Below are positions 17,427 to 26,576 of a stretch of 40,074 nucleotides of DNA, one piece after another. The notes beneath the pieces are model-generated. The model saw only the letters and a program-made list of their open reading frames with translations. It had not been told where the DNA came from and made no database searches. The stretch comes from Nitriliruptoraceae bacterium (GTDB taxonomy: Bacteria; Actinomycetota; Nitriliruptoria; Nitriliruptorales; Nitriliruptoraceae): the NCBI GenBank assembly GCA_007121785.1, contig SKJX01000023.1:1-40074 (forward strand), written 5' to 3'. Position numbers and translations under genes: made by a program. Each line of letters opens with the position of its first letter. Position 1 is the first letter of the stretch.

Positions 17427-18277
17427 GCGCACTCGGCCCGGCGACTGCCGCCACGCGTCGCGATCGGCCGACGCAGACCGGGCTCGGCTTGGGCGACGAT
17501 GACGTCCACGTCTGGCGAGCCGACCTCGATCGGCCGGCTCGGCCGCTCGCGCAGCTCACCTGGTGGCTGTCCGCGGACGAGCGTCTGCGGGCAGAGGGCT
17601 TCGTGTTCCTGCGGGACCGGCGGCGGTTCATCGTCGCCAGGGGCATGCTCCGGCTCCTGCTGGCCGCCTACCTCAACTGCGAACCCGAGGCGATCTCGTT
17701 GCGCTCCGGGCACAACGGCAAGCCGGAGCTGGCGCTGGACTCGGGTCACCCGCCCGTCCGCTTCAACCACTCGCGTTCGCAGGGCGGCGCCGTCTACGCG
17801 GTGACGCGGGGACGGCGGGTCGGGGTGGACCTCGAGGCCCTCCGCCCGATACCCGACGCCGAGCAGATCGCCGAGCGGTGGTTCTCCCCTCGAGAACAGG
17901 CAGCACTGGCCGCTCTGCCCTCAGAGCTGCGGAACGCGGCGTTCCTGCGCGGTTGGACGAGCAAGGAGGCCTACGCCAAGGCGATCGGCGAGGGCCTCGC
18001 CGCTGACCTGGACCGCATCGAGGTGGAGCTCGCCTCGACCGAGCCCCCGGCGCTTCGCGCGATCGACGACGACCCCGCCGAAGCCGCCCGCTGGTCCCTG
18101 CAGGCGCTGCCGACCAGCCCCGGTTACGTCGCGGCGCTCGTCGTGGAGGTGCATGGCTACCGGCTCGATTGCCGGTCCCCGCTCCCATGCGCCGCGACGA
18201 AGGCGTTCAAGATCGAAACGCGAGCGACGGCGATTCACTTTGGAGGACCCGCCCATGTGTGTCCTGAAGGGACGTGA
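17423..18277 (+). CDS. Sfp-type 4'-phosphopantetheinyl transferase
   Basis: This enzyme transfers the phosphopantetheine arm of coenzyme A to carrier-protein serines. Its likely targets are Ser2500 (ACP) and Ser3567 (T) of the upstream megasynthase. The 284-residue product shows the Mg-binding GVDLE motif (Asp136, Glu138), a preceding substrate-contact segment FNHSRSQGG, and the second signature WTSKEAYAKAIGEG (Trp178, Lys181, Glu182). Its ATG overlaps the megasynthase stop in an ATGA, indicating translational coupling and a shared transcript. The last 35 or so residues extend past the usual Sfp length (about 230) and look unstructured, perhaps readthrough of a decayed stop. Confidence 0.93.
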   Translation: MSALGPATAATRRDRPTQTGLGLGDDDVHVWRADLDRPARPLAQLTWWLSADERLRAEGFVFLRDRRRFIVARGMLRLLLAAYLNCEPEAISLRSGHNGKPELALDSGHPPVRFNHSRSQGGAVYAVTRGRRVGVDLEALRPIPDAEQIAERWFSPREQAALAALPSELRNAAFLRGWTSKEAYAKAIGEGLAADLDRIEVELASTEPPALRAIDDDPAEAARWSLQALPTSPGYVAALVVEVHGYRLDCRSPLPCAATKAFKIETRATAIHFGGPAHVCPEGT

Positions 18278-18700
18278 TGACGCCGTAGAAGGTCGTCGGA
18301 ACGAATCGTGCTGTGTCGGTGGTGGAGGGTGGCCCTCCGGGTTCGCCGAGCAGGCGGAGCGCCCGATCCACCGCGAACTGCGCCGGCCGATCACCCCACT
18401 CCCACCTCCGCGCCACCACCCTGGCCCCGGCCGGCGGCCGTAGCGGACCGTCTGACCCGCTCGTCGATCACCTCCGGGATGCCCAGCTGCTGCGCCGGCG
18501 TCGCCGGGGGCTGCAAGCGGGCGTTGGACACCAGGTAGTCCTCGCCGGAGACGGCCTCCACCCGCACCAGCGTCTGCGAAGGTCGCACCTGCGAGATGCC
18601 TCCTGCTCCCTCCGGGGATCTGCGGTCTTCGGACACCCGCATCCTCTCCGGCCAGGAGGCATCTCCATCGGAGCCGAAACCACACGCGACGGCGCCGTTC
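18207..18700 (-). pseudogene. Unidentified gene remnant, apparently frameshifted
   Basis: Between the PPTase and the M61 peptidase, two overlapping minus-strand frames read as ordinary protein. The upstream one (to 18391) contains TLVRVEAVSGEDYLVSNARL and QQLGIPEVIDERVR. The downstream one (18419 to 18207) contains RWEWGDRPAQFAVDRALRLL and FVPTTFYGVITSLQDTHGR. The switch near 18391-18419 looks like a frameshift joining two halves of one former gene. I cannot name the family, and no ribosome-binding site or N-terminus is evident. The rest of 18278-18783 holds nothing else I can support. Confidence 0.35.
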
Positions 18701-18783
18701 GTTGGATCTAGGCGAACGAAGGACGAGCTAGCCTCCGGCTCGCGTGGCGCCCCGCCGTCCGCCGCCCGTGTGCAGGAGCCGCT

Positions 18784-20526
18784 GTGGCCGAACCGATCCG
18801 CTACCGCGTCGACCTGGCTGACCGCGTCCACCATCTGGTGCGGGTCACGGTCGTGGTGCCCCAGGATCTCGCGCGCGGCGGTCGGGTGGTGCTCAGCGTC
18901 TGGACCCCGGGCAGCTACGTGGTGCGCGACTACGTCCATCACGTGCAGACCATCGCCGCCCACGACGCCGACGGCGACGCGGTCCCGCTCGGCCGCGACG
19001 GCGGCACGGCGTGGCGGCTGCCGGAGGAGGCTCCCGGACCGGTCGAGGTGACCCTCGAGCTGTACGCCAACGACCTGACGGTGCGGACCAACCACGTCGA
19101 CGACCACCACGCCCTGCTGATCCCGGCGGCGACCTTCCCCTACGTGGAAGGTGGCGAGGACCGCCCGCACGAGGTGCACCTACCGCCGTTCCCCGCCGAC
19201 CACACCGTGTACTCGCTGCTGCCAGCCGGACCGGCGCCGGACACCTACGTCGCCGAGCACCGCGACCACCTCATCGACAGCGCGTTCGAGGTCGGCGACC
19301 TGCCGACCCTCGACTTCGAGGTGGCCGGCGTCCCCCACAGGTTCGTTTGGGCCGGGCACGGCGGCGCACCGGACCTCGACCGGGTCGCCAACGACGCGAC
19401 CGCGATCGGCGAAGCGTGCCTGGCGCTGTTCGGGGGTGACCTGCCGACCGACCACTACACCTACCTGACGGTCGGGTGGGACACGGGAGGTGGCGGGCTC
19501 GAGCACCGGGACGGCACCGTGCTGCAGATGCCGATCCACGTGTTCCAGGACGAGGACCTCTACGCCCGGTTCCAGACGCTGCTCGCCCACGAGTACCTGC
19601 ATCTGTGGAACGTCAAGCGGCTGGTCCCGGCCGCGTTGGTCCGGCCGGCCTACGACCGTCCCACCCGCTCGGAGTCGCTGTGGGTCGCGGAAGGCTGGAC
19701 CGCCTACTACGACGAACTGCTCCCCACCCGCGCCGGGGTGTGGACCACCACGCGCCTGCTCGACACGCTGGCCTCGACCTGGCAGCGGGTGAGCGAGAAC
19801 CCGGGCGCGCACCGCCAGAGCCTGCGTCAGGCGTCGTACGAGGCGTGGATCAAACACTACGTCCACGACGAGAACTCGCCGAACGTGATGACCGACTACT
19901 ACGGCCACGGCTCGCTGGTCGCCTTCGAGCTCGATCTTCGGCTGCGGGCCGCCGACCCGACCGGGGATGGGTTGGATGCGGTCTTCACCTCCCTGTGGCA
20001 GCGGCACGCACGGACCGAGGACGGCTACACCGAGGACGACGTGCTGGAGGCGATCGCCGCCCACGGCGGTGACGAACTGGCGGCCCTGGTCGAGACGCGG
20101 GTCGCGGTGCCCGGCCTCCCCGAACTGGATGAGGTGGTCCGCACGGTCGGCCTCGTGTGGGGCGAGAAGGGCGGCCCGGCCACCCCGTCCCTCGGGGTCC
20201 GCGTCGAGGAGTCGGACGCCGGGGTGACCTTCGCCAGCGTGCTGCGAGACGGACCGGCCTGGCGGGCCGGCGTCACCGGCGGGGATCGGCTGGTCGCCAT
20301 CGACGGCCGCACCGTGGCCCGCGGCCTGCTGGACGTCACCTTGCGAGCCCACGATCCGGGCGACACCGTCGAGGTGGCGGTCGCCCGCGGCCCACGGCTG
20401 CTGCACCTGCCGGTGACGCTCGGCGAGCCGGTCCCGACCCGGACGCTGCGCCCGGCGGACGACGCGACCGACGTCCAACGCGGTGCGTTCGCCCGCTGGG
20501 CCGGACAGCCGCTCCCGGAGAGCTGA
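18784..20526 (+). CDS. M61 family metallopeptidase with C-terminal PDZ domain
   Basis: A 580-residue member of the M61 (glycyl aminopeptidase-like) family, a zinc-dependent peptidase. The N-terminal beta-rich domain includes SVWTPGSYVVRDY, a family hallmark. The thermolysin-like catalytic domain has HEYLH (His269, Glu270, His273) in the characteristic context HEYLHLWNVKRL. The third zinc ligand is Glu303 in WVAEGWTAYYDEL. A PDZ domain follows at about 469-545 (ESDAGVTFASVLRDGPAWRA). No signal peptide is visible from the GTG start at 18784, so the protein is probably cytosolic. The start is supported by its alignment with the family N-terminus (PIRYRVDLADRVHHLVRV). It appears to be a single-gene unit. 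Confidence 0.93.
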   Translation: MAEPIRYRVDLADRVHHLVRVTVVVPQDLARGGRVVLSVWTPGSYVVRDYVHHVQTIAAHDADGDAVPLGRDGGTAWRLPEEAPGPVEVTLELYANDLTVRTNHVDDHHALLIPAATFPYVEGGEDRPHEVHLPPFPADHTVYSLLPAGPAPDTYVAEHRDHLIDSAFEVGDLPTLDFEVAGVPHRFVWAGHGGAPDLDRVANDATAIGEACLALFGGDLPTDHYTYLTVGWDTGGGGLEHRDGTVLQMPIHVFQDEDLYARFQTLLAHEYLHLWNVKRLVPAALVRPAYDRPTRSESLWVAEGWTAYYDELLPTRAGVWTTTRLLDTLASTWQRVSENPGAHRQSLRQASYEAWIKHYVHDENSPNVMTDYYGHGSLVAFELDLRLRAADPTGDGLDAVFTSLWQRHARTEDGYTEDDVLEAIAAHGGDELAALVETRVAVPGLPELDEVVRTVGLVWGEKGGPATPSLGVRVEESDAGVTFASVLRDGPAWRAGVTGGDRLVAIDGRTVARGLLDVTLRAHDPGDTVEVAVARGPRLLHLPVTLGEPVPTRTLRPADDATDVQRGAFARWAGQPLPES

Positions 20527-20661
20527 CCCTCCACGCCACCGCTGACGTCGATCGCGACGGCGTCCGGGAACCGGCGACCCAACGACCGTCGTCGCCACGC
20601 CCCCGATCGACGCCGAGGCGCACGTGTCCGAGGCGATCATCGAGGACCGCACCGACCGGCT

Positions 20662-20899
20662 CTGAGGTACGGGGACGCTTCCGCGGTCGTGCCGCTGCTG
20701 ATCACCGAGTCGACGTCAGCTCGGATGCGTGAGCTCCTCGACGACGACCACCGCATCGACACCTGGGCATGGACGGTCGTCGAGATCACGAGCGCCGTCG
20801 AACGTCGCCGCGCTGCCCTTCGTGTGGCGGGATCAGCGGCTGGCTGATGCCGCCGAGCGTGAGGGACTGCGGCCGATCCCCGCACCCGCCGGGGCTTGA
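20662..20899 (+). pseudogene. Decayed vapC-like PIN-domain toxin gene
   Basis: The first part (20662-20844) encodes a PIN N-terminus: YGDASAVVPLL, then TSARMRELLDDD and TWAWTVVEITSAVERRR, matching the first two acidic PIN motifs. It starts with CTG and stops at 20845. In the next frame, to the stop at 20897, the DNA encodes FVWRDQRLADAAEREGL, which is the typical C-terminal end of VapC proteins. The middle of the domain (roughly half of about 130 residues) is missing. This is an internal deletion plus frameshift, so the ribonuclease should be inactive. A short frame ending at 20665 (DAEAHVSEAIIEDRTDRL) overlaps its start and may be the tail of an antitoxin or another gene. The rest of 20527-20971 holds nothing more that I recognise. 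Confidence 0.65.
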
Positions 20900-20971
20900 G
20901 GGCCACACCAGCCGTCAGGTGCGCGGCGATGGCGTGGGCGGCCGCAACGCTCCACCGCTGACCGCGATGGG

Positions 20972-21403
20972 TCAGCCCGGGCGGTCCCCGCCGTCGTCAT
21001 CGCCTTCGATCGCCTCACCCTCGCTGGCGGCCGCACCGCCGGAGCCGAGCGCCTTCGGGTCACCGGACCCCCGCACCGAACGGCCGGCGCGGCCGGACCG
21101 CTTGGCCCGCATCCGCCGGTAGTTGCGCTTGGCGGCCTGCGTTCCCTGCTTGGCCAGCCCCCAGCCTTCGCTCACGCTGTCGCTGACCGCGTCGCGCGGT
21201 GGCGCATCTGCCGTGGCTTCACGCGGAACGATCAACCACAGGGCCAGGTAGAGCACCACCCCGCTGCCACCGAAGACGGCCAGCAGCACGAACACGATCC
21301 GTACGATCGTGGCGTCGATCCCGAAGTGCTCCCCGAGCCCTCCACAGACCCCGACCAGCAGCCGGTCGGACTCGCTACGCGTCAGCTTGTTGCTCTCGGC
21401 CAT
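20972..21403 (-). CDS. PspC domain-containing membrane protein
   Basis: A 143-residue protein with a PspC domain near the N-terminus. The RLLVGVCGGLGEHFGID block is followed by a membrane segment (IVRIVFVLLAVFGGSGVVLYLALWLIV, about 30-56). The C-terminal half is charged, with Lys/Arg-rich stretches and an acidic Gly/Asp tail, and is likely cytoplasmic. PspC-type proteins are linked to envelope stress responses. The ATG at 21403 has GAGGAGCGG about 5 nt upstream, so I prefer it over a GTG at 21424. It lies 99 nt downstream of manA on the same strand; nothing shows a functional link. Confidence 0.9.
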   Translation of the reverse strand: MAESNKLTRSESDRLLVGVCGGLGEHFGIDATIVRIVFVLLAVFGGSGVVLYLALWLIVPREATADAPPRDAVSDSVSEGWGLAKQGTQAAKRNYRRMRAKRSGRAGRSVRGSGDPKALGSGGAAASEGEAIEGDDDGGDRPG

Positions 21404-21502
21404 GTTCCGCTCCTCAGCCGGCACCTCCGGGGCGAGCCGTGGCTCGTGACCGACCCTTCCAACGTACGCAACGTCGGATCGAAGCGGTACGGCCCAGCCG
21501 TG

Positions 21503-22720
21503 TCACCACGACGCCGGTTCCAGATCACCGACCCCGGCACGGAACACCGATGCCTTGCCGTCGAGGTGGAGCGTCCGGGCCGAGGCCGGGACGAACGCGG
21601 CCTGGCCGGCAGCGAGCGGTACGTCCGTCCCGTCCGCGGACGCCGTCGCGTCCCCCTCGACGACCAGGAGGGTCTCCGGACCACGTCGGTCGAGCACCAC
21701 CTCGCCGTCCACCTGCACGCGCGACAGCCGGAAGTGGGGCGCACCGGTGTCGTACACCACCTCCGTCCCGACGTCGCGTGACGCCACGAGCGGTGTCGTC
21801 AACGCCCGGCTGTCCAGGAGGGCGAGCACGCCGTCCACATCGATGTGCTTCGCGGTCAACCCGCCGCGCAGCACGTTGTCGGAGACGGCCATCAGCTCGA
21901 CGGCGGTGCCGTGCAGGTAGCTGTGGAGCTGTCCGGGCGGCAGATAGACGACCTCGCCGGGGGCGAGGCGGACCAGTTCCAGCAGCGAGGCGACGACCAC
22001 CCCGGGGTCGCACGGATACGCCGCCGCGAGGCTGACCAGGTGACGCGCCTCGTCGGCGAAGGGGCCGCCGTCGAGCAGCGTCGACGCCGCGTCGCTGACG
22101 GCGGCGACCAGGGTGGCTCGGTCGGCGGACGGCCAGGTCAGCAGGTCGCGGACGACCTCGCCGAAGGCCGCATCGTCACCGTGTTCGAGCCGCTCGGCGA
22201 CCCCGGCGAGGGCCGAGACGTCCAGGGCCCGCAGCAGCTGCACGGTCCGGCTCGGGTCGCGGAAACCGACCAGCGCGGTGAACGGGGTCAACGCGCACAG
22301 CAGCTCCGGTTTGGGCCACGGGTCGCGGAAGGTTCGCTCGGGCGCGTCCCGCGGGATGCCGCGTGCTTCCTCGTCGTCGAAACCGGCACGGGCCTGGGGC
22401 TCCGAGGGGTGGACCTGCAGGGACAGGGGGTGTTCGACCGCGAGCACCTTGAGCAGGTACGGCAGCGTCGGACCGAACCGGGCCGCGACGTCCGCACCCA
22501 GCTGCCCGACCGGGTCGTCGGCCACCACGTCATGCAGGGGCCGTCGACGCCCGTCGATGCCCTCCGCGACCGCCGGACCTCGCGGGTGGGCTCCGAACCA
22601 CAGCTCGGCCTCCGGCTCGGCCGTCGGGGTCGCCCGACCCTGCAACCGGGCCAGCTCGGCCCGCGATCCCCACGCGTAGGGCTGCACCCATCCGTGGAGC
22701 CGGAGGATCGGAGCAGCCAC
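21503..22720 (-). CDS. manA: Mannose-6-phosphate isomerase, class I
   Basis: It interconverts mannose-6-phosphate and fructose-6-phosphate, feeding GDP-mannose synthesis or mannose use. The 405-residue cupin-type enzyme shows the expected zinc ligands: Gln and His in LSLQVHPSEPQA, Glu in WPKPELLCALTPF and His in PPGQLHSYLHGTAVE. The family motif SDNVLRGGLTAKH and the N-terminal QPYAWGS are also present. I place the start at GTG 22720, with AGGAG about 7 nt upstream. The longer open frame to 22855 adds residues unlike the family. The cytosolic enzyme has a normal length. Confidence 0.94.
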   Translation of the reverse strand: MAAPILRLHGWVQPYAWGSRAELARLQGRATPTAEPEAELWFGAHPRGPAVAEGIDGRRRPLHDVVADDPVGQLGADVAARFGPTLPYLLKVLAVEHPLSLQVHPSEPQARAGFDDEEARGIPRDAPERTFRDPWPKPELLCALTPFTALVGFRDPSRTVQLLRALDVSALAGVAERLEHGDDAAFGEVVRDLLTWPSADRATLVAAVSDAASTLLDGGPFADEARHLVSLAAAYPCDPGVVVASLLELVRLAPGEVVYLPPGQLHSYLHGTAVELMAVSDNVLRGGLTAKHIDVDGVLALLDSRALTTPLVASRDVGTEVVYDTGAPHFRLSRVQVDGEVVLDRRGPETLLVVEGDATASADGTDVPLAAGQAAFVPASARTLHLDGKASVFRAGVGDLEPASW

Positions 22721-22811
22721 GGCGGGCTCCTGGATGGCGGGCGGACGGGCGGCGGTGGTGTGCAGCGTGACCCTACTGGGGGTCGACCGCGCCATCGGGT
22801 GTGCCGTGCTC

Positions 22812-22835
22812 GCTGACGGGACCCGACCCGTCAGC
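22812..22835. repeat. Perfect 9-bp hairpin in an intergenic region
   Basis: GCTGACGGG (22812-22820) and CCCGTCAGC (22827-22835) form a perfect 9-bp stem with a 6-nt loop. It lies between manA (minus strand, starting at 22720) and the stop of the gene at 22983-23429, also on the minus strand. The position suits a transcription terminator for the upstream gene, though no T-run follows, or a regulatory hairpin in the manA leader. The surrounding 22721-22982 holds no gene. Confidence 0.45.
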
Positions 22836-22982
22836 AAGCGTGGGCAAATCGGCACACCTGTGCACCCAGATAAACACGCATCGGGCGGGACCGCCAGGTC
22901 GGGCCGGGGGATCGGAGCAGCCGGGTCGGACGGACCTTCTGCGGCCTCGGCGTGGCGGGCCGAGCGTCGGCCGGACGCGCGA

Positions 22983-23429
22983 TCAGAGCTGCTCGCTGAT
23001 CTCCTCGAGCCGTGCCCGGACCTGGGCGAGGCGCGCGGCGGTGCGCTCGAACACCTCCCGGTCGAGGGCCGGGTCCTGGAGCCGATCGGTGAGCACCTCG
23101 ACCTCGAGGGTCAACAGCTCGACCTCCGTGCGGACCTGCTGGACCGCGCCGAAGGTGCCGAAGGGACGTGCCAGCAGCGCCTCGTAGAGGACCTTGCGGG
23201 CGCGCTCGTCGCGGCGGAGCAGGTCCTCCTCGACACCGGCCGCCTCGAGCAGGTGGGCGAGGTCGGGCACGGCGCGATCGAACGGCAGGAGGTGCAGGAC
23301 GTCCTCGAGGCGCGCGAGCGCCTCGTCCTGGTCGTCGCCGTGCGGCCCGCGGGCGTCGCCGGCGTCGCCTCCCCCAGCCGTCACCTCGTCGCTCCTCGTC
23401 GGCCCCGAGGATACCGCCCGGTCGTCCAT
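22983..23429 (-). CDS. Hypothetical protein with coiled-coil C-terminus
   Basis: A 148-residue cytosolic protein of unknown function. The first 45 residues are polar and probably disordered. The rest is helical and rich in Leu, Glu and Arg, with the segments LARLEDVLHLLPFDRAVPDL and RKVLYEALLARPFGTFGAVQ. It ends in heptad-like repeats (TEVELLTLEVEVLTDRL, RLAQVRARLEEISEQL) that look like a coiled coil. Regular amino-acid periodicity argues that this is a real gene. The ATG at 23429 removes a long low-complexity extension present in the full open frame. It is divergent from the small membrane protein gene, only 39 nt away, so the two may share a promoter region. Confidence 0.6.
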   Translation of the reverse strand: MDDRAVSSGPTRSDEVTAGGGDAGDARGPHGDDQDEALARLEDVLHLLPFDRAVPDLAHLLEAAGVEEDLLRRDERARKVLYEALLARPFGTFGAVQQVRTEVELLTLEVEVLTDRLQDPALDREVFERTAARLAQVRARLEEISEQL

Positions 23430-23468
23430 CGCTCGCGGGATCCTCCCCGCTGCGGCACCCTGCGCACC

Positions 23469-23786
23469 ATGGATCACATCCCTGGACCCCGTGAGCTGCG
23501 CACCGCCGGACGTGCCTGCACGTTCATGGCCTACACCGCGGGGCTCGCCGGCATCGCTGCGGGCACGCTGCTGTTGCGTGAGGGCGAGCTGGCCTTCGCG
23601 GTGTTCCTGTGGATCGTCACGTTCGCCGTCGGTGCCGCGCTGATGGGCGTCTCGCTGCTCATCCGGGCGTTCTCGGGCGTCGCGGCCCAGCTGAGCCGGA
23701 TGGAGTCGGACGTTCGCATCCTCGCCGACGACCACGCCCGCCGTGCGGCGAGCGACGACGCACGGGATCCGTGGGGGCACCTCTGA
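23469..23786 (+). CDS. Small membrane protein, unknown function
   Basis: A 105-residue protein with two predicted membrane helices (AYTAGLAGIAAGTLLL at about 21-36 and FAVFLWIVTFAVGAALMGVS at about 43-62). A short amphipathic charged tail follows (MESDVRILADDHARR). The start ATG at 23469 is the first in-frame ATG before the first helix. I recognise no family. It faces the gene at 22983-23429 head to head and ends 21 nt before the convergent gene at 23808-24632. Confidence 0.65.
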   Translation: MDHIPGPRELRTAGRACTFMAYTAGLAGIAAGTLLLREGELAFAVFLWIVTFAVGAALMGVSLLIRAFSGVAAQLSRMESDVRILADDHARRAASDDARDPWGHL

Positions 23787-23807
23787 ACGACGTGACCTGC
23801 GAGGGTG

Positions 23808-24632
23808 TCAACTGGCCTCGGCCATGGACGCGTCACGGCTCGCCCACCAGGCGCCGGCGATGATCAGACCGACGATGCCGATCAGTCCGAGGACCCCTGA
23901 CGGGGTGAAGATGACGAACTCCTCGTTGACGACCCGCAGCACTCCACCGACGTCGCCGAAGAGGGTCGGGACGGCGTAGGTCAGCAGGACCACCCCACCC
24001 ACCTCCGGCCGCAGGCGCGGGGCCGCCCACAGCACGACCGCGACGATCACGGCACTGGCGAGGCTGCCGACGGCGTCGAGCCCGCTGAGCGCTGCGGCGT
24101 CCAGTTCGACGAAGCGCCGGGGCGCGCCCGGTGGCGCGAACGCGACCTGCTGGAACGCCGCAGGCAGCCATGCCAGCACCGCCAGGGTCACGTACCAGCC
24201 CACCGGTCCGGGCGCGGCCACCCGCCACTCCTCGCGCGGTCGGGCGAGCCAGGCGGTCACCCCGGAGAACAGCGCCGCGACCCAGGCGACCACGCCGCCG
24301 AATCGTTCGAACAACGCGAGGAACGACACATCCAGGTCGGTGAGCGGCAGCGTCAGCGCCGCCGTCAGGTTGCCGAGCGACGTGGTGAGCAGCAGCAGGC
24401 TCATGGTGACCAGCACAGCAGCGCCCCGACGGGCGTACCCGCCGACGAGCAGGGCGGCGCCGATCACCCAGGGGGCGGCCCAGGCGACCGCCCACAGCCA
24501 GCGAAGTCCGGGGGGATCGGTGGCAGCACCGTCGAGCGCGAGCGAGGTCTGCAGCTGCCGCTCCGCGATAGCGAAGAGAGCCAGCTGCAGACCTGCCACG
24601 AACGCGGCCAGGACCGCGGCGGTCCAGCGCAT
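23808..24632 (-). CDS. Multi-pass membrane protein, unknown function
   Basis: A 274-residue integral membrane protein with about seven or eight hydrophobic helices (for example AVLAAFVAGLQLALFAIA, AWAAPWVIGAALLVGG, VLLTYAVPTLFGDVGG and GVLGLIGIVGLIIAGAWWA). No catalytic or transporter motif is visible. The ATG at 24632 opens directly into the first helix (MRWTAAVLAAF); the longer open frame upstream is Arg/Pro-rich and unlikely to be translated. Bases 24633-24902, between it and the glyS stop, contain no gene I can support. Confidence 0.65.
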   Translation of the reverse strand: MRWTAAVLAAFVAGLQLALFAIAERQLQTSLALDGAATDPPGLRWLWAVAWAAPWVIGAALLVGGYARRGAAVLVTMSLLLLTTSLGNLTAALTLPLTDLDVSFLALFERFGGVVAWVAALFSGVTAWLARPREEWRVAAPGPVGWYVTLAVLAWLPAAFQQVAFAPPGAPRRFVELDAAALSGLDAVGSLASAVIVAVVLWAAPRLRPEVGGVVLLTYAVPTLFGDVGGVLRVVNEEFVIFTPSGVLGLIGIVGLIIAGAWWASRDASMAEAS

Positions 24633-24902
24633 GCGACCTCGGTGCTGATGGGGCGGGCGGTCCGGTCGGGTCGGACCTGTCGGTCCGGGAGCGGCGCCCG
24701 GCCGCTCCCGCGCCGTGCTGTCCCAGATGCCGTCCAGGGTACGGGTGCCGAGCCGTCGTGGCTGTCGCCGGCGGCCCGTGCGGCCGCGCGGGCCCACGAC
24801 GACCCCAGGACGATGCCGATCACTCCGCCGACGAGAGCCGTGCACCGCGCGCACCGCGACGCCACGCTGGCACGCCGGCGGCGCGAACCGTCCCGGCTCC
24901 GC

Positions 24903-26381
24903 TCAGATGCTCGGCAGGCGCTCCGCGAGGAAGGCCTCGAGCTCGTCGATGGCGATCCGCTCCTGCGACATCGTGTCGCGGTCGCGGACCGTCACCGCAC
25001 GGTCATCCAGCGTGTCGAAGTCGACGGTGACGCAGAACGGGGTGCCGATCTCGTCCTGCCGGCGGTAGCGACGCCCGATCGACTGCGTCTCGTCGTACTC
25101 GCACATCCACCGGCCCTTGAGCCGATCGAAGACCTCACGCGCCGTCGGCGTGAGCGTCTCCTTCTTCGACAGCGGCAGGACCGCGACCTTGTACGGCGCC
25201 AGCCGCGGATCGAGCTTGAGCACGGTGCGCTCCTGGAGTTCGCCCTTGGCGTCCGGCACCTGCTCCACCCGGTACGCGTCGAACAGGAACGCCAGCGTCG
25301 CGCGGGTCGCGCCCGCCGCCGGCTCGATCACGAAGGGGTGGTAGCGCTGGTCGTTGACCTGGTCGTAGTAGGTCAGGTCCTGCCCGGAGGCCTCCTGGTG
25401 GGCCTTGAGGTCGAAGTCGGTGCGGTTGGCGAGCCCTTCGAGCTCCGACCAGCCCATCGAGTCGTCCGGGAAGTAGTACTCGATGTCGACGGTCCGCTTG
25501 GCGTAGTGGGACAGCTCGTCCTCGCCGTGCTCGCGGAGCCGCAGGTTCTCGCGTCGCAGACCCAGTTCGACGTACCAGTCCATGCGCTCGTCGATCCAGT
25601 ACCGGTGCCAGTCCTCGTCGCTGCCCGGTTCGACGAAGTACTCCATCTCCATCTGCTCGAACTCGCGCGTGCGGAAGATGAAGTTGCCGGGGGTGATCTC
25701 GTTGCGGAACGACTTGCCCATCTGGGCGATGCCGAACGGCGGCTTGCGGCGGGTCGCCCGCTGGACGGTCGAGAAGTTGACGAACATGCCCTGGGCGGTC
25801 TCCGGGCGCAACCACACCGCGGAGTGCTCGGACTCGATCGGGCCCATGTTCGTCTTGAACATCAGGTTGAAGTTCCGCGGGTCGCCGAGCTCGGCCTTGC
25901 CACACGCGGGACAGGTCAGCTGACCCTCGGCGGTCTCGCTGCCGAGCTGGTCCTCGCGCAGGTGGTCCTCACGGAAGCGCTGATGACAGCTCGCACACTC
26001 CACCAGCGGATCGTTGAAGTTGGCCAGGTGCCCGGAGGCCTGCCACACCGCCGTCGGGCCCAGGATCGCCTGCTCCATGCCGACGATGTCGTCGCGCAGC
26101 TGCACCATCGAGCGCCACCACTGCCGCTTGACGTTCTCCTTGAGCTCGACCCCGAGCGGGCCGTAGTCCCACGTCGAACGCACGCCGCCGTAGATCTCGG
26201 CGGTCGGGAAGATGATCCCGCGCTGCTTGCACAGCTCGACGATCGTCTTGAGCTCGACCTGAACGCTGGGGGCGGGCTGCCCGGGATCTCCGCCGGATGC
26301 GGCGACCGGGGTGTCGCCGGCCGGGTCGGGGTCGGGGGCCGGGTCGGGAGTGGACGGACGCTGCTCGACGTGCTCGCTCAC
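24903..26381 (-). CDS. glyS: Glycyl-tRNA synthetase (single-chain, class II)
   Basis: It charges tRNA-Gly with glycine. The product has about 492 residues, slightly longer than the usual 460 because of a Pro/Asp-rich N-terminal tail. The family opening follows ([33 protein letters not shown]). A zinc-ribbon insertion has CASC and CPAC pairs (about 133-176). Class II motif 2 appears as [20 protein letters not shown], and motif 3 as [15 protein letters not shown], where the family usually has GVxR; Arg is retained. The anticodon-binding domain completes the C-terminus. I chose GTG 26381; its ribosome-binding site (CGGAACC) is weak, so a start inside the tail is possible. Confidence 0.95.
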   Translation of the reverse strand: MSEHVEQRPSTPDPAPDPDPAGDTPVAASGGDPGQPAPSVQVELKTIVELCKQRGIIFPTAEIYGGVRSTWDYGPLGVELKENVKRQWWRSMVQLRDDIVGMEQAILGPTAVWQASGHLANFNDPLVECASCHQRFREDHLREDQLGSETAEGQLTCPACGKAELGDPRNFNLMFKTNMGPIESEHSAVWLRPETAQGMFVNFSTVQRATRRKPPFGIAQMGKSFRNEITPGNFIFRTREFEQMEMEYFVEPGSDEDWHRYWIDERMDWYVELGLRRENLRLREHGEDELSHYAKRTVDIEYYFPDDSMGWSELEGLANRTDFDLKAHQEASGQDLTYYDQVNDQRYHPFVIEPAAGATRATLAFLFDAYRVEQVPDAKGELQERTVLKLDPRLAPYKVAVLPLSKKETLTPTAREVFDRLKGRWMCEYDETQSIGRRYRRQDEIGTPFCVTVDFDTLDDRAVTVRDRDTMSQERIAIDELEAFLAERLPSI

Positions 26382-26576
26382 GGTGGTTCCGATGGTCTGA
26401 CGGCGGACCCCGCCACTGGCGGTGGGGGGCGGGCGCGGACCGGACCGGCCCGCACGGCGACGGTCCGCGCGGCGCACGAGCACCGACGGACCGGGCCGAT
26501 CAGGGTAGCCGCCGAGCTTCTGGGCGATGCCGCCGACGGACTAGGTTGCCGCCTCATCCGACCGGAGCCGACCTGC

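Noticed and set aside
18255-18443. Short plus-strand frame starting MCVLKGRDD with a good GGAGG site
   Set aside because: Despite the ribosome-binding-like sequence, the peptide is Pro/His/Arg-rich with no family, and the opposite strand reads more like protein.
24642-26576. Long in-frame extension of the thioesterase gene across glyS
   Set aside because: The residues before 26577 are antisense to glyS, are Arg/Leu/Val-rich without domain sense, and a good family N-terminus begins at GTG 26577.
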